This document shows, piece by piece, positions 39,280 through 48,950 of a stretch of DNA of 56,408 bases; position 1 is the stretch's first letter, and every line of letters starts with the position of its first letter. Below the pieces are notes generated by a model. The model did not search any database. It was given only the letters and a program-made list of their open reading frames with translations, and was not told the DNA's origin. Origin of the DNA: Hyphomicrobiales bacterium (lineage in GTDB: Bacteria > Pseudomonadota > Alphaproteobacteria > Rhizobiales > Beijerinckiaceae); NCBI GenBank assembly GCA_947447895.1, contig CANFLM010000009.1:1-56408 (forward strand). The letters run 5' to 3'. A program made the position numbers and the translations under genes.

Positions 39280-39906
39280 TTATCCACCATCCAAATCGAC
39301 GACATGACGGAAACCGACGCGGAAATAATCATAGCCGGTGTAGAGCGTCAGCACGGCCGCAATCGCCAGCAGCCACAGACCGATCTCGACGGTTTGCGGC
39401 AAAATCACCTTGCCCGCAGGACCGACAATCAGAAAACCCAGCGAAAACAGTTGCATCGCTGTTTTCCATTTGGCCACGGTCGAGACCGGCACGCTGACAT
39501 GCAGTTCGGCCAGAAATTCACGCAGGCCCGAGACCAGAATCTCGCGGCACAAGATCACGATGGCCGCCCAGAGCCACGGACCCTCGATGGTATGATCGGC
39601 CACCAGCATCAGCAGGCAGGAAGAGACCAGCAATTTATCGGCAATCGGATCGAGCATCCGGCCCAGCGAGGATTGTTGCGACCACAAGCGGGCCAGCCAG
39701 CCATCGAAAAAATCGGTGATTGCGGCAACGGTGTAGATCCCCAGCGCGATCCAGCGCATCGTGCCGTCTTCGGACCAGAACAGGCAGGCCACAACGGCCG
39801 GAACCGCCACGACCCGTCCATAGGTCAGCAGATTGGGCAGGCTCAGTGGCCCTCCCCCGCGCAATTTGCGGGGCGCGGCCGGCGATTGGCTGTTTTGCGC
39901 GCTCAT
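39280..39906 (-). CDS. pgsA: CDP-diacylglycerol-glycerol-3-phosphate 3-phosphatidyltransferase
   Basis: Makes phosphatidylglycerol phosphate, the first step of acidic phospholipid synthesis, in the inner membrane. About 208 residues with several membrane helices. The CDP-alcohol transferase signature DG..AR........G...D...D is clear in FFDGWLARLWSQQSSLGRML and DPIADK. The ending VLTLYTGYDYFRVG is typical. The start is uncertain: 39906 (MSAQNSQS) has no good ribosome site, and other in-frame starts lie at 39921 and 39957. It follows uvrC by about 60 bp. Confidence 0.93.
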   Translation of the reverse strand: MSAQNSQSPAAPRKLRGGGPLSLPNLLTYGRVVAVPAVVACLFWSEDGTMRWIALGIYTVAAITDFFDGWLARLWSQQSSLGRMLDPIADKLLVSSCLLMLVADHTIEGPWLWAAIVILCREILVSGLREFLAELHVSVPVSTVAKWKTAMQLFSLGFLIVGPAGKVILPQTVEIGLWLLAIAAVLTLYTGYDYFRVGFRHVVDLDGG

Positions 39907-39967
39907 GAAATGACAAAACATCGTCAAACGCCAAGCGTCAACGATGAATTTGAACAAAAGCTGCGGA

Positions 39968-41998
39968 TTAAGCGCCGCTGTCGTGGAAAAAATCGAAAAT
40001 CATCCGTGCCATGTTCAAATTGATGCCCGGGGTGCGCGCCAGATCCTCCAGCGAGGCCTGTTCCACGGCCTTGGCGGTACCGAAATACATCAGCAAAGCG
40101 CGCTTGCGCGTCGGGCCGATTCCCGCAATATCGTCCAGACTCGAGCGGGTAAAATCCTTCTTGCGTTTGGCCCGATGCGAGCCGATGGCAAAGCGGTGCG
40201 CCTCGTCGCGCAATCTCTGGATGAAATAGAGCGCAGGATCACGCGGCGGCAACCGGAACGGGGCCCGGCCGGGGATGATGAAGGTTTCACGCCCTGCATC
40301 GCGGTCTACCCCCTTGGCCACGCCGACCAGATGGACGCCCTCGACCCCCAATTCCTGAAAGACCGAGACGGCTACATCAAGCTGGCCCTTGCCGCCGTCA
40401 ACCAGCACAAGATCAGGCCAGGCAGGCATGGCATCGGCGCGCTCGTCCTGATCATCGCCCGCGGCTTTCGGATCGGCAACGAGTGGCGGCTTGGGCCCCT
40501 CTTTGACCAGCCGCGAAAACCGGCGGTGCAGCACTTCGCGCATCATCGCATAGTCATCGCCGGGGGTCAGTTCGGTCGATTTGATGGTGAATTGCCTGTA
40601 ATGCGGCTTGGAAAAGCCCTCGCGCCCGGCCACGATCATCGCGCCGACCGCATTGGTGCCCGATATATGGGAGTTGTCGTAGACTTCGACCCGATGGATC
40701 GGCCCGTCGAGCCCGAGGGCCTGCCCCATCGCCACCAGCAATTTCTGCTGCGAGGAGGTATCGGCCAGACGGCGGCCCAAGGCCTCGCGGGCATTGGTCA
40801 GGGCATGGTCGACCAGCACGCGCTTTTCACCGCGCTGGGGCACCTGGATCTCGACCTTCTCGCCCGATTTCGACGACAGCGCATCCTCCAGCACGCCGCG
40901 ATCCTCGATCTCGTGGGTCAGCAGGATCAGCGCGGGCGCAGGCTTGTCGTCATAGAATTGCGCCAGAAAGGCGCCCAGCACCTCGGCGGGCTCCAATGTC
41001 TGGTCGGCACGGGGGAAATAGGCGCGATTACCCCAATTCTGGAAGTTGCGGAAGAAAAACACCTGGATCGAGAACTGCCCCGCTTCCATGTGCAGGGCAA
41101 ACACATCCGCTTCCTCGACGGAATTGGGATTGATATCCTGTGATGACTGGATGGCCGACAGGGCCGCCAGGCGATCGCGCAGGCGGGCGGCGGTTTCGAA
41201 TTCCAGCGCATCGGACGCCGCCTGCATGTCCTCGGCCAGCATTTTCTTGATGCTGATCGAGCGGCCGCGCATGAAGTCACGTGCTTCCTTGGTCAGCTTC
41301 TGGTAATCCTCGATGCTGGTTTCGCCCGTGCAGGGCCCTGCGCACCGCTTGATCTGGTGGAGCAGACAGGGCCGCGTGCGGTTTTCATAGTAGCTGTCGG
41401 TGCAGGTGCGCAGCAAAAAGGCGCGCTGCAGCGCGGTCAGCGTGCGGCTCACCGCCCAGGTGCTGGCAAAGGGGCCGAAATACTGGCCCGGCCTGTTGCG
41501 CGCGCCGCGATGTTTGGTCAGTTGCGCCGCCTCGTGATCGGCACTGATCAGGATATAGGGAAAGCTCTTGTCGTCGCGCAGCAGCACGTTGAAACGCGGC
41601 TTGAGCTGTTTGATCAGATTGGCCTCGAGCAACAAGGCCTCTGATTCCGTGCCGGTGGTGATGAATTCCATCGCCGCCGTCAGCGAGATCATCCGCGCGA
41701 TGCGGTTGGAATGGCCCGATTCGCGCACATAATTGGACACCCGCTTTTTCAGGCTCTTGGCTTTGCCGACATAGAGCACATCCCCCGCCTGATTGAACAT
41801 GCGGTAGACGCCCGGCTTGTTGGGCAGTGTCGTGTGGCACTTGCGGATGACCTCGACACCGGCTGCCAGCTCGCCCGCAGCAGCGGGCTGGTCAAAGCCC
41901 AGATCGAGCGGCTCGGCCGCAGACACCGCCTCGACAGGCTCGTCGGGGTCGTCCGCATCCGGTTGGGGCAGATCGTGATCGGGGGTCGCTGTTGCCAT
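39968..41998 (-). CDS. uvrC: Excinuclease ABC subunit UvrC
   Basis: Makes the dual incisions of nucleotide excision repair. 676 residues. After a 50-residue variable acidic N-terminus, the GIY-YIG nuclease domain reads [34 protein letters not shown], seen here as PGVYRMF and [13 protein letters not shown]. The UVR motif falls near residue 240 ([22 protein letters not shown]), followed by the RNase H-like domain ([30 protein letters not shown]) and C-terminal helix-hairpin-helix motifs ([21 protein letters not shown]). It leads the uvrC-pgsA-moaD-moaE run. The start has weak ribosome-site support. Confidence 0.96.
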   Translation of the reverse strand: MATATPDHDLPQPDADDPDEPVEAVSAAEPLDLGFDQPAAAGELAAGVEVIRKCHTTLPNKPGVYRMFNQAGDVLYVGKAKSLKKRVSNYVRESGHSNRIARMISLTAAMEFITTGTESEALLLEANLIKQLKPRFNVLLRDDKSFPYILISADHEAAQLTKHRGARNRPGQYFGPFASTWAVSRTLTALQRAFLLRTCTDSYYENRTRPCLLHQIKRCAGPCTGETSIEDYQKLTKEARDFMRGRSISIKKMLAEDMQAASDALEFETAARLRDRLAALSAIQSSQDINPNSVEEADVFALHMEAGQFSIQVFFFRNFQNWGNRAYFPRADQTLEPAEVLGAFLAQFYDDKPAPALILLTHEIEDRGVLEDALSSKSGEKVEIQVPQRGEKRVLVDHALTNAREALGRRLADTSSQQKLLVAMGQALGLDGPIHRVEVYDNSHISGTNAVGAMIVAGREGFSKPHYRQFTIKSTELTPGDDYAMMREVLHRRFSRLVKEGPKPPLVADPKAAGDDQDERADAMPAWPDLVLVDGGKGQLDVAVSVFQELGVEGVHLVGVAKGVDRDAGRETFIIPGRAPFRLPPRDPALYFIQRLRDEAHRFAIGSHRAKRKKDFTRSSLDDIAGIGPTRKRALLMYFGTAKAVEQASLEDLARTPGINLNMARMIFDFFHDSGA

Positions 41999-42188
41999 GG
42001 ACCAGATGTAGGGTGTGGCAGCCTGTCAGGAAAGAGGCGGCAGGCCGGCACGCCCGCTTTATCCCGTCATTTTATGGCAACGCTCATTTGATGATGCCTC
42101 CCTTTTATGATGCCGGCCTGCCGGCTTGGGTGCGCCCTGCCCATCCCAGCAGTTTCCCCGCTGGCGTGTCTGCTATATAACTGATCGG

Positions 42189-42644
42189 ATGACATACAGC
42201 TTTCGCCTTCTCTTCCGCCATTCTTGGATCCTGCCAGCGGTGTTGCTGGCCGCCTGTCAGGGCGCGGGCAACGGCTCCGGTCACGTGTCCGTCGGCGCGG
42301 GCTCTGTTGTGGTGATCGAGGGCATCGACGGTGTGCCCAAACCCATGCAGCAGGCTGTGCAGGACGGTCTGGAAAAGGGCGCGCAACGTTATGGCGTCAA
42401 ACTCACCAATACACCCGATCAGGCAGGCCTGCATCTGCGCGGCTATCTGACCACCGGTAGCCATCTGCCGCAGGGACAGGCCGCCACACTGGTCTGGGAT
42501 GTGTTCGATGCGCAGGAAAACCGCATCCAGCGCATCACCAGCACCCTGCCCGCCTCCTCCAGCGGAAACGGCCTGACCAGCCGCGAAGCCAGCCAGCTGG
42601 CCGAAACCAGCATGAACGATCTGGCTGGCTTTTTGAAAGAGTGA
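42189..42644 (+). CDS. Small lipoprotein of unknown function
   Basis: 151 residues from ATG 42189. A lipoprotein signal RHSWILPAVLLAAC with lipobox LAAC leads to a mature protein beginning CQGAGNGSGH. The mature part has GSVVVIEGIDGVPKPMQQAV, HLRGYLTTGSHLPQGQAATL, VWDVFDAQENRIQRIT and a C-terminal helix SETSMNDLAGFLKE. This layout suggests an envelope lipoprotein; I do not recognise the family confidently. It follows uvrC divergently. Codon use is like its neighbours. Confidence 0.78.
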   Translation: MTYSFRLLFRHSWILPAVLLAACQGAGNGSGHVSVGAGSVVVIEGIDGVPKPMQQAVQDGLEKGAQRYGVKLTNTPDQAGLHLRGYLTTGSHLPQGQAATLVWDVFDAQENRIQRITSTLPASSSGNGLTSREASQLAETSMNDLAGFLKE

Positions 42645-42697
42645 CGGATTTCTCATGCCGGACATTGACAGCATGTGCAGGCCACGCCCAACATAGC

Positions 42698-42715
42698 ACA
42701 TGTTCCAAAACATGT
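42698..42715. repeat. Short inverted repeat
   Basis: ACATGTT and AACATGT with a 4-base spacer. Could be an operator or a stem. Nothing else supports a role. Confidence 0.35.
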
Positions 42716-42750
42716 TGCGGCCATTGCGGCTTGCCATTGCAACAACAATA

Positions 42751-42783
42751 GACATGGATACCCGCCACAAGAGCGGGCATGAC
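42751..42783. repeat. REP-like palindromic intergenic element
   Basis: ATGGATACCCGCC-ACAAGA-GCGGGCATGAC: a stem of CCCGC/GCGGG with the flanks TGGAT and CATGAC. This matches a repetitive extragenic palindrome scattered through many alphaproteobacterial genomes, recognisable because its reverse strand encodes the peptide MPALVAGIHV in spurious ORFs. Only one copy lies in this window. Confidence 0.72.
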
Positions 42784-42988
42784 AGCCGGGGTTTCAGCCG
42801 GCCCCTTCAAAATAAACTGGCCTTCCCTCCCCTTTGCTTTTTCGCCGTTTGCCCGTTTTTGACTGTGGGTGTTGCGCCGCGCGATATTGAAGGCGGGGGT
42901 TGTGCCTGATAAGAGCAGGGTCACAGAGTCTGGCATCGGCGTGTGGCCCTGTCCGTGTTCTGATGTTCTGGTGAGAAGGACCACTGCC

Positions 42989-43933
42989 ATGAAAGCTGCG
43001 ATCAAGCTCGTCGCGGGAAATTCCAACCGCGCTCTCGCCGAAGCCATCGCTGCCTATCTGGAACTGCCGCTGGGCCAGTGCACGGTCCGCCGGTTTGCCG
43101 ATATGGAAATCTTCGTCGAAATCCAGGAAAACGTGCGCGGGCAGGATGTGTTCATCGTCCAGTCGACCTCGTTTCCGACCAATGACCATTTGATGGAGCT
43201 GCTGATCATCATCGATGCGATGCGCCGCTCCTCGGCCCGCAGAATCACCGCCGTCATCCCCTATTTCGGCTATGCCCGCCAGGACCGCCGCGCCTCGGGA
43301 CGCACGCCGATTTCGGCCAAACTGGTATCCAATCTGATCACCCATGCCGGGGCCGACCGCGTGCTGACGCTGGATCTGCATGCCGGACAGATCCAGGGCT
43401 TCTTCGATATTCCGACCGACAACCTGTTCTCCGCCCCGCTGATGGCCGCCGATATCAAGAAGCGGATCAACAACGGCAATCTGATGGTGGTGTCGCCCGA
43501 TGTCGGCGGCGTGGTGCGTGCCCGCGCGCTGGCCAAACGCATCGATGCGCCACTGGCCATCGTCGACAAGCGGCGCGAACGCCCCGGCGAGAGCGAAGTG
43601 ATGAACATCATCGGCGATGTCACGGGCCGCTCGTGTATTCTGGTCGACGATATCGTCGATTCCGGCGGCACGCTGTGCAATGCGGCTGAAGCCCTGCTGG
43701 AAAAAGGCGCCAAGGAAGTGTTTGCCTATATCACCCACGGGGTGCTGTCGGGCGGGGCTGTGGCGCGGATTGCCTCTTCCAAGCTCAAGGAACTGGTGAT
43801 CACGGATTCGATTCTGCCAACCGAGGCCGTCAAGGTGGCGCGCAATATCCGCGTGATCTCGATTGCCGACCTGTTGGGCGAAGCCATTGGCCGCACAGCG
43901 CTCGAACAGAGCGTTTCAAGCCTTTTCGACTGA
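42989..43933 (+). CDS. prs: Ribose-phosphate pyrophosphokinase
   Basis: Makes PRPP from ribose 5-phosphate and ATP, for nucleotides, His, Trp and NAD, and for Apt encoded downstream. 314 residues from ATG 42989 (AAGGA 9 bases upstream); the frame continues to 42869 without conservation. ATP and Mg binding: [54 protein letters not shown] and the PRPP loop [16 protein letters not shown]. Length is normal. rpmH follows 238 bp later. Confidence 0.97.
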   Translation: MKAAIKLVAGNSNRALAEAIAAYLELPLGQCTVRRFADMEIFVEIQENVRGQDVFIVQSTSFPTNDHLMELLIIIDAMRRSSARRITAVIPYFGYARQDRRASGRTPISAKLVSNLITHAGADRVLTLDLHAGQIQGFFDIPTDNLFSAPLMAADIKKRINNGNLMVVSPDVGGVVRARALAKRIDAPLAIVDKRRERPGESEVMNIIGDVTGRSCILVDDIVDSGGTLCNAAEALLEKGAKEVFAYITHGVLSGGAVARIASSKLKELVITDSILPTEAVKVARNIRVISIADLLGEAIGRTALEQSVSSLFD

Positions 43934-44003
43934 AAAAGCCTTCCCGAACCAGAAAGCTTGCGTCAGAAAACCGATCTCGGCCCAAAGAAAACCGTCAGGT
44001 GCG

Positions 44004-44171
44004 TTGACTTTCTCGCGCCGATCCTTCATAAGCCCGCGATCATTCTTTCTCGTGATAAGGGTCAACAGGATGGATCGTGTCCTCCTGTCGTTCTTATCGT
44101 TTTGACATTTCACCTCTCTGATCAAGACATTCGGTCTTGGCGGAGACCAAGACTAAACCGGAGTACGCGCT
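44004..44171 (+). promoter_or_regulatory. rpmH promoter candidate and leader hairpin
   Basis: TTGACT (44004-44009) and CATAAG (44027-44032) are 17 bp apart, a plausible promoter giving a leader of about 130 nt. In the leader, GTCTTGG (44134-44140) pairs with CCAAGAC (44147-44153) around a 6-base loop, 18 bases before the GTG start, and the CCGGAG ribosome site follows it. Confidence 0.4.
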
Positions 44172-44306
44172 GTGAAACGCACCTATCAACCCAGCAAACT
44201 TGTGCGTAAACGCCGCCACGGCTTTCGCGCCCGTCTCGGCACCAAAAACGGCCGCAAGATCCTCGCTGCACGCCGCTCGCGCGGTCGCAAGCGTCTGTCG
44301 GCCTAA
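44172..44306 (+). CDS. rpmH: 50S ribosomal protein L34 (bL34)
   Basis: 44 residues, GTG start with CCGGAG 8 bases before it. The protein reads [17 protein letters not shown], then [18 protein letters not shown] and SRGRKRLSA: the highly basic bL34 sequence, with the usual length. Its gene normally precedes rnpA, and it does so here but with 271 bp between, rather than the overlap seen in many bacteria. Confidence 0.97.
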   Translation: MKRTYQPSKLVRKRRHGFRARLGTKNGRKILAARRSRGRKRLSA

Positions 44307-44577
44307 GCCCTAGCACCTGTTCCGGCGGGGTGGCTCTCAGGCCACCGCCAAGGTTTTAGAAGCCAGGGTTTTAGAGGCCAAAGCTTTGATGACAATGATC
44401 TGCGCGGAAACGGACCAATCTGTGCCGCGCCAATCAATCTTGAAGATCAATTCTGTGGATGACAGGATTTGTGGGCGCTGGACCGGCGCCTGATCACCAC
44501 AGGCAAGGTTACGCTTTCAACACAGCAAAACTTGCAAACAGGTCATTGGCGGCGACAAAGCGGGTTCACCAGCTCTC
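44307..44577 (+). other. Spacer between rpmH and rnpA with hairpin and short repeat
   Basis: GGTGGC-TCTCAG-GCCACC (44329-44346) is a hairpin just after rpmH, not followed by a strong T-run. AAGGTTTTAGAAGCCA is followed by the near-repeat GGGTTTTAGAGGCCA (about 44350-44380). No gene is evident. The hairpin may reduce readthrough to rnpA or protect the rpmH message. Confidence 0.4.
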
Positions 44578-45036
44578 ATGCCCAATCACAACGCCCCACC
44601 CGAAACATCACCAGCTGATAAACCGACCACCAATCCAACGCCGATCGGCTGGTTGACCGTCAGGCCGCAATTTCTGGCTGTCGGCAAAGGCAGACGGCTG
44701 CATACACCGCGCATGACGATGCAGTATCGCGCGCAGGCCCCTGTTGCCGGCGAAGCAGCCCCAAGGACCGGCATGCCGCGTTTCGGGCTGACAGTGACCA
44801 AAAAAACCGGAAATTCGGTCGAACGGAACCGCATCAAACGTCGATTGCGGGCCGCTTTGCTGCTTGCCCCACTCGACGGAAGCGTCGCAAACGACTATGT
44901 GCTTGTGGCGCGGCGGGATTGCCTCGCAGCACCCTTCGAGCAACTGATCGCCGATATTGTCGAGAGTTGCGCAAAGGCTGTTGCAAAATCCGCTCCGGCA
45001 ACGCACCTTCCACCCCGTCCGGATTTCCGATCCTGA
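44578..45036 (+). CDS. rnpA: Ribonuclease P protein component
   Basis: Protein subunit that helps RNase P RNA trim tRNA 5' ends. 152 residues; about 25 N-terminal residues (Pro/Thr/Asn-rich) are not part of the core fold. The core opens RPQFLAVGKGRRLHTPRMTM and carries the RNR signature GNSVERNRIKRRLR (residues about 78-91), then NDYVLVARRDCLAAPFEQL. The start lacks a clear ribosome site, so an internal start is possible. There is no yidD-like gene between it and yidC. Confidence 0.93.
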   Translation: MPNHNAPPETSPADKPTTNPTPIGWLTVRPQFLAVGKGRRLHTPRMTMQYRAQAPVAGEAAPRTGMPRFGLTVTKKTGNSVERNRIKRRLRAALLLAPLDGSVANDYVLVARRDCLAAPFEQLIADIVESCAKAVAKSAPATHLPPRPDFRS

Positions 45037-45087
45037 CAACACTATCCTGATGACCATCACGACCGCTGACAAGGATTGCTAGAGACC

Positions 45088-46875
45088 ATGCAAGACAACA
45101 AGAACCTTTTTCTAGCCATCGCCTTGTCCCTGGCTGTTCTGGTCGGCTGGAACGCCTTCTTCGGTTTGCCGAACCCTGAGGAACACAGGAAGCAGATCGA
45201 AGCCGCCAAGCAGCCCGCTTCGGGCGCGCAGGCTCCGTCCGCCGCAGCCCCGTCTGCTCCCGCGATCCTTCCTCTGGGTGAGGCTTTAAAGACATCGGCC
45301 CGCATCCAGATCGAAGCCCCCAAAATCATCGGCTCTTTCCCGCTGACCGGCGGCGAAATCGACGACATTTCTTTCCGCAACTACCACGAGACCGTTGACC
45401 CCAAAAGCCCGCTGATCCGCGTGTTGTCGCCTTATGGTAGCGAAGAAGCCTATTTTGCCGAATTCGGCTGGGCGGCTGCGGCTGGCGCTGGCACGGTCGT
45501 GCCTTCCCCCAAAACCGTCTGGACCGCCGACCACCAGAAGCTGACCCCGAGCCAGCCTGTGACGCTGAGCTGGAACAACGGCGCGGGTCTGGTGTTCAAG
45601 CGCAAGCTGACGGTGGATGACGGCTATGCCATCACCGTGACCGACAGCGTTGAAAACAGCTCTTCCGCGCCAGTGACACTGAACCCTTATGGCCTGGTGC
45701 GCCGCTATGGCACCCCGCCGACATCAGGTTATTACATCCTGCATGAAGGGCTTGTCGGCGTGGCTGGCGAACAGGGCTTGCAGGAATCCAACTATGCCGC
45801 CATCGACAAGGAGGCCCTGTTGCCCGGCAACAAGGGCCGCGGCAAGACCTTCAAAGAAGCGACAGGCGGTTTTGCTGGAATCACCGATAAATATTGGGCG
45901 GCTGTCATCGCTCCTGATCAGGCCGCCTCCTATGTGTTGACCTATTCGGGCAATAGCGGCTCCAGCACTGTGGCCAAGAGCTATCAGGTCGATATACTGA
46001 TGCAGCCGCGGGTATTGGCTCCTGCCAGCACCACCGAGATCACCTCGACCCTGTTTGTCGGCGCCAAGGAAGTCAAAACCCTCGCCGCCTATTCCGACAA
46101 ACTCGGCATCAAGAATTTCGATCTTCTGATCGATTGGGGCTGGTTCTATTTCATCACCAAGCCGATGTTCAAACTGCTGGAACTGTTCTTCAATCTGTTC
46201 GGCAATTTCGGTCTGGCCATTTTGGCTGTGACCGTGATCGTCAAAGCGATCTTCTTCCCGCTGGCCAACAAGAGCTATGTCTCGATGGCCAAGATGAAGG
46301 CGGTGCAACCACAAATTGTGGCGCTGCGCGAGCGCCATGGCGACGACAAGATGAAGCAGCAACAGGAAATGATGGAGTTGTACAAGCGCGAGAAGATCAA
46401 CCCACTGGCCGGCTGCCTGCCGATCCTGATCCAGATTCCGGTGTTCTTCTCGCTCTACAAAGTGCTGTTTGTGACCATCGAAATGCGGCACTCCCCTTTT
46501 TACGGCTGGATCCACGATCTCTCGGCTCCCGATCCCAGCACGCTGTTTAACCTGTTCGGCCTCATTCCATGGACCCCGCCACATTTCCTGATGCTGGGCG
46601 TCTGGCCGATCATCATGGGCATCACGATGTTCGTGCAGATGAAGATGAATCCAGAGCCACCCGATCCCGTACAAAAGATGATGTTTGCCTGGATGCCGCT
46701 GGTGTTCACCTTCATGCTGGCCTCCTTCCCCGCCGGTCTGGTGATCTATTGGTCTTGGAACAACCTGCTCTCGGTGTTGCAGCAATATGCCATCCTGAAA
46801 CGCCAGGGCGTGAAGGTGGAATTGTGGGACAACCTGCGCTCGATGACGGGCAAGCCCCCCAAAGCATCCGACTGA
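45088..46875 (+). CDS. yidC: Membrane protein insertase YidC
   Basis: Inserts and folds inner-membrane proteins. 595 residues from ATG 45088 (MQDNKNLFLAIALSLAVLVGW). The order is an N-terminal helix, a large periplasmic beta domain (about 60-350), and the Alb3/Oxa1 core with the helices starting DLLIDWGWFYFITKPMFKLL, then KMKAVQPQIVALRERHGDD (cytoplasmic loop), PLAGCLPILIQIPVFFSLYKVL, and MMFAWMPLVFTFMLASFPAGLVIYW. Start by ATG is preferred over TTG 45076. engB lies 68 bp further on. Neighbours follow the rpmH-rnpA-yidC-engB order. Confidence 0.97.
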   Translation: MQDNKNLFLAIALSLAVLVGWNAFFGLPNPEEHRKQIEAAKQPASGAQAPSAAAPSAPAILPLGEALKTSARIQIEAPKIIGSFPLTGGEIDDISFRNYHETVDPKSPLIRVLSPYGSEEAYFAEFGWAAAAGAGTVVPSPKTVWTADHQKLTPSQPVTLSWNNGAGLVFKRKLTVDDGYAITVTDSVENSSSAPVTLNPYGLVRRYGTPPTSGYYILHEGLVGVAGEQGLQESNYAAIDKEALLPGNKGRGKTFKEATGGFAGITDKYWAAVIAPDQAASYVLTYSGNSGSSTVAKSYQVDILMQPRVLAPASTTEITSTLFVGAKEVKTLAAYSDKLGIKNFDLLIDWGWFYFITKPMFKLLELFFNLFGNFGLAILAVTVIVKAIFFPLANKSYVSMAKMKAVQPQIVALRERHGDDKMKQQQEMMELYKREKINPLAGCLPILIQIPVFFSLYKVLFVTIEMRHSPFYGWIHDLSAPDPSTLFNLFGLIPWTPPHFLMLGVWPIIMGITMFVQMKMNPEPPDPVQKMMFAWMPLVFTFMLASFPAGLVIYWSWNNLLSVLQQYAILKRQGVKVELWDNLRSMTGKPPKASD

Positions 46876-46943
46876 TCCGCAGACGGGGCCTCCGATGAAC
46901 GGGGGCCTCGTGTTTGGGGTCTGCAAAGACAGATGGTGAGGCC

Positions 46944-47642
46944 ATGAGCAATTCGCGTCCCGACACCAACCGGCCAGCCATCCGCACCGATCTGCCACCC
47001 GCATTGATAGAAGCGGGCCGCAAGATTTTTGCGGGCGAAGCCGATTTCACCTGGGCAACCGCCAAGCTCGACGCACTGCCTCCGATGAAGGGGATGGAAA
47101 TCGCCTTTGCCGGCCGCTCCAATGTCGGCAAATCCAGTCTGGTCAATGCACTGACCAACCGCAATGCGCTGGCGCGCACCTCGCACACACCGGGCCGGAC
47201 GCAGGAACTGATTTTCTTCGACATCGGCGGCTGGCTGACACTGGTCGACATGCCCGGCTATGGCTATGCCGCGGTCGAGAAAGCCAAGGTCGCCTCGTGG
47301 AACCGCCTGATCCATGATTATCTGCGCGGCCGCACCAATCTGGCGCGGGTGTTTGTGCTGTTGGATTCACGCCACGGCTTCAAAGAGGTCGACGAAGCCA
47401 TCCTGAAAACGCTGGATGTGGCAGCTGTGTCCTACCAGATCGTCCTGACCAAATCGGACATGCTGAAAAAGCACGAAATCGATGCCCGTATCGCGTCGAC
47501 GCTGGAGGCAATCCACCGCCGGCCCGCAGCCTTCCCCGAAGTCCTGCTGACCTCGAGCCGTTCGGGCGACGGCATGGCCGATCTGCGCGCCAATATCGCC
47601 AAATTGCTGCAAGAACGCGGCGAACCGCTGCCCGCTGTCTGA
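46944..47642 (+). CDS. engB: Ribosome biogenesis GTP-binding protein EngB/YsxC/YihA
   Basis: Small GTPase needed for large-subunit assembly. 232 residues from ATG 46944. G1 [17 protein letters not shown]2 [15 protein letters not shown]3 [15 protein letters not shown]4 TKSDML, and [18 protein letters not shown] (G5 region) are present. An in-frame start at 46914 is not supported. The stop is followed by the DUF423-like gene 24 bp later. Confidence 0.97.
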   Translation: MSNSRPDTNRPAIRTDLPPALIEAGRKIFAGEADFTWATAKLDALPPMKGMEIAFAGRSNVGKSSLVNALTNRNALARTSHTPGRTQELIFFDIGGWLTLVDMPGYGYAAVEKAKVASWNRLIHDYLRGRTNLARVFVLLDSRHGFKEVDEAILKTLDVAAVSYQIVLTKSDMLKKHEIDARIASTLEAIHRRPAAFPEVLLTSSRSGDGMADLRANIAKLLQERGEPLPAV

Positions 47643-47666
47643 TTGCCAACTGCCGGAGTGACACGC

Positions 47667-48059
47667 ATGAGCCAGTTGACCGCACGCCTTCTGGCGTTCC
47701 TGTCCTGCCTGCTGGGCGCCTTCGGCGTTGCGCTGGCGGCGGCGGCAAGCCATCTCGCGCCGGGCAAATCGCTGGAATCGGCCGCCACCATTGCCATGGT
47801 CACCGCGCCTGCGGTGCTGGCCATGCTGGCGATGACGCGCACCGGCCTGATCCGCCCTGCTTTGGGCCTGACCAGCGCGGTTGCAGCCTGGGCGGGTGCC
47901 TGGCTGTTTTCCGGCGCGATTGCCTTGCGGGCTTTTGCTCCGATGAGCGACTGGGCGGTGGTGCATATGCTGGCAACAATACCGATGGTTGCCCCGATCG
48001 GCGGCACACTGTTGATCGGCGCATGGGTGCTGGCGGCCGTGGCAGCTTTGTTCAGATAG
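47667..48059 (+). CDS. DUF423-like small membrane protein
   Basis: 130 residues with four hydrophobic helices: ARLLAFLSCLLGAFGVALAAAASHLAP, AATIAMVTAPAVLAMLAMTR, ALGLTSAVAAWAGAWLFSGAIALRAF and TLLIGAWVLAAVAALF. The GAFG opening and the APIGGTLLIGAWVL ending match DUF423/YgdD proteins, of unknown function. GGAG lies 8 bases before the ATG. It follows engB closely. Confidence 0.78.
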   Translation: MSQLTARLLAFLSCLLGAFGVALAAAASHLAPGKSLESAATIAMVTAPAVLAMLAMTRTGLIRPALGLTSAVAAWAGAWLFSGAIALRAFAPMSDWAVVHMLATIPMVAPIGGTLLIGAWVLAAVAALFR

Positions 48060-48230
48060 GACAAGCCTGCCGAAAAGCCGCCGGAACAGTTGTGTTTCCT
48101 GTCTTTTTCGGCTAACACACGCTCACGCTCGGCAGACACCCTTGGAGGCGCGGGCGTAATTCGTGAAAGCAGGCATGGCAAGCCCCGTTCTGGGCCCAGA
48201 TGAGCTGTTGTTATTAAAAGGAAAAAACCG

Positions 48231-48860
48231 ATGTCATCTGCAACAAAGCAGCTTCAGGCTTCGGCGCGTGCACAAGGCGGCAAGGGGGCCGCTCGTGCGG
48301 TTCGTCGCGCCGGTCGCATTCCAGCCGTGATCTACGGTGGTGGCGAAGCACCTCAGCCGATCTCCCTCGACTACAATCAGGCCCAGAAATTGATTTTCGC
48401 TGGTCACTTCCTGACCACGCTGTTCGAAATCGAGCTCGATGGCCACAAGATCCGCGCCATTCCGCGTGATTACCAGATGGATCCCGTGAAGGATCTTCCG
48501 ATGCATATCGATTTCCTGCGCCTGAAAGCCGGCCAGAAAATCCGCGTGGAAGTGCCTGTGCATGTCATCAACCAGGATGCCTCCCCCGGCGTGAAGCGCG
48601 GCGGTGCCGTGAACATTGTCGAACATTCCGTGCTGATGATGGTGCCGCCCGATGCGATCCCGACCTCGCTGAATGTCGATCTGACCGGTGTGGACATCAA
48701 CCACTCGATTCATATCTCGACCATCAAGCTGCCAGAAGGCTGCCTGCCGGTCGACAAGTCCGATTTCACGCTGGTGACCGTGGTCGCTTCCGCGGGCATG
48801 AAGGACGAGCCTACTCCTGCAGCCGCTGCGGCAGCCGCAAAGCCTGCCGGCAAGAAGTAA
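48231..48860 (+). CDS. rplY: 50S ribosomal protein L25/general stress protein Ctc (bL25)
   Basis: Binds 5S rRNA. 209 residues, the long Ctc/TL5 form: an N-terminal L25 domain (KGAARAVRRAGRIPAVIYGGGEAPQPISLDYNQAQK, in pieces) and a C-terminal TL5-like domain (RVEVPVHVINQDASPGVKRGGAVNIVEHSV) ending in an Ala/Pro-rich Lys-rich tail. AAGGA precedes the ATG. A terminator follows before pth. Confidence 0.96.
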   Translation: MSSATKQLQASARAQGGKGAARAVRRAGRIPAVIYGGGEAPQPISLDYNQAQKLIFAGHFLTTLFEIELDGHKIRAIPRDYQMDPVKDLPMHIDFLRLKAGQKIRVEVPVHVINQDASPGVKRGGAVNIVEHSVLMMVPPDAIPTSLNVDLTGVDINHSIHISTIKLPEGCLPVDKSDFTLVTVVASAGMKDEPTPAAAAAAAKPAGKK

Positions 48861-48883
48861 GCTCACAAGCGTTTGCACGCCTG

Positions 48884-48919
48884 AAACGCGCTGCGGGTTT
48901 TCCTGTGGCGCGTTTTTTT
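48884..48919 (+). terminator. Rho-independent terminator of rplY
   Basis: AAACGCGC (48884-48891) pairs with GCGCGTTT (48908-48915), with a T-run to 48919. The loop contains a smaller CGGG/CCTG pairing. Confidence 0.75.
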
Positions 48920-48950
48920 ATCTCTCAACCGATCAGGACAAGAAGTCGCG

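Larger units (their letters stand above)
42645..42988. other. Non-coding gap before prs
   Basis: About 345 bp without a credible gene. It contains the inverted repeat at 42698-42715, the REP-like element at 42751-42783 and presumably the prs promoter. The stretch 42869-42988 stays open in the prs frame but is not conserved-looking (Cys/Arg-rich). Confidence 0.5.

Noticed and set aside
42869-42988. N-terminal extension of the prs frame to 42869
   Set aside because: The extension is not conserved-looking, and ATG 42989 has an AAGGA site and gives the family length.
42535-43047. An apparent protein on the minus strand over the uvrC-prs gap with the peptide MPALVAGIHV
   Set aside because: That peptide is the known translated signature of the REP-like palindrome, so the frame is spurious.
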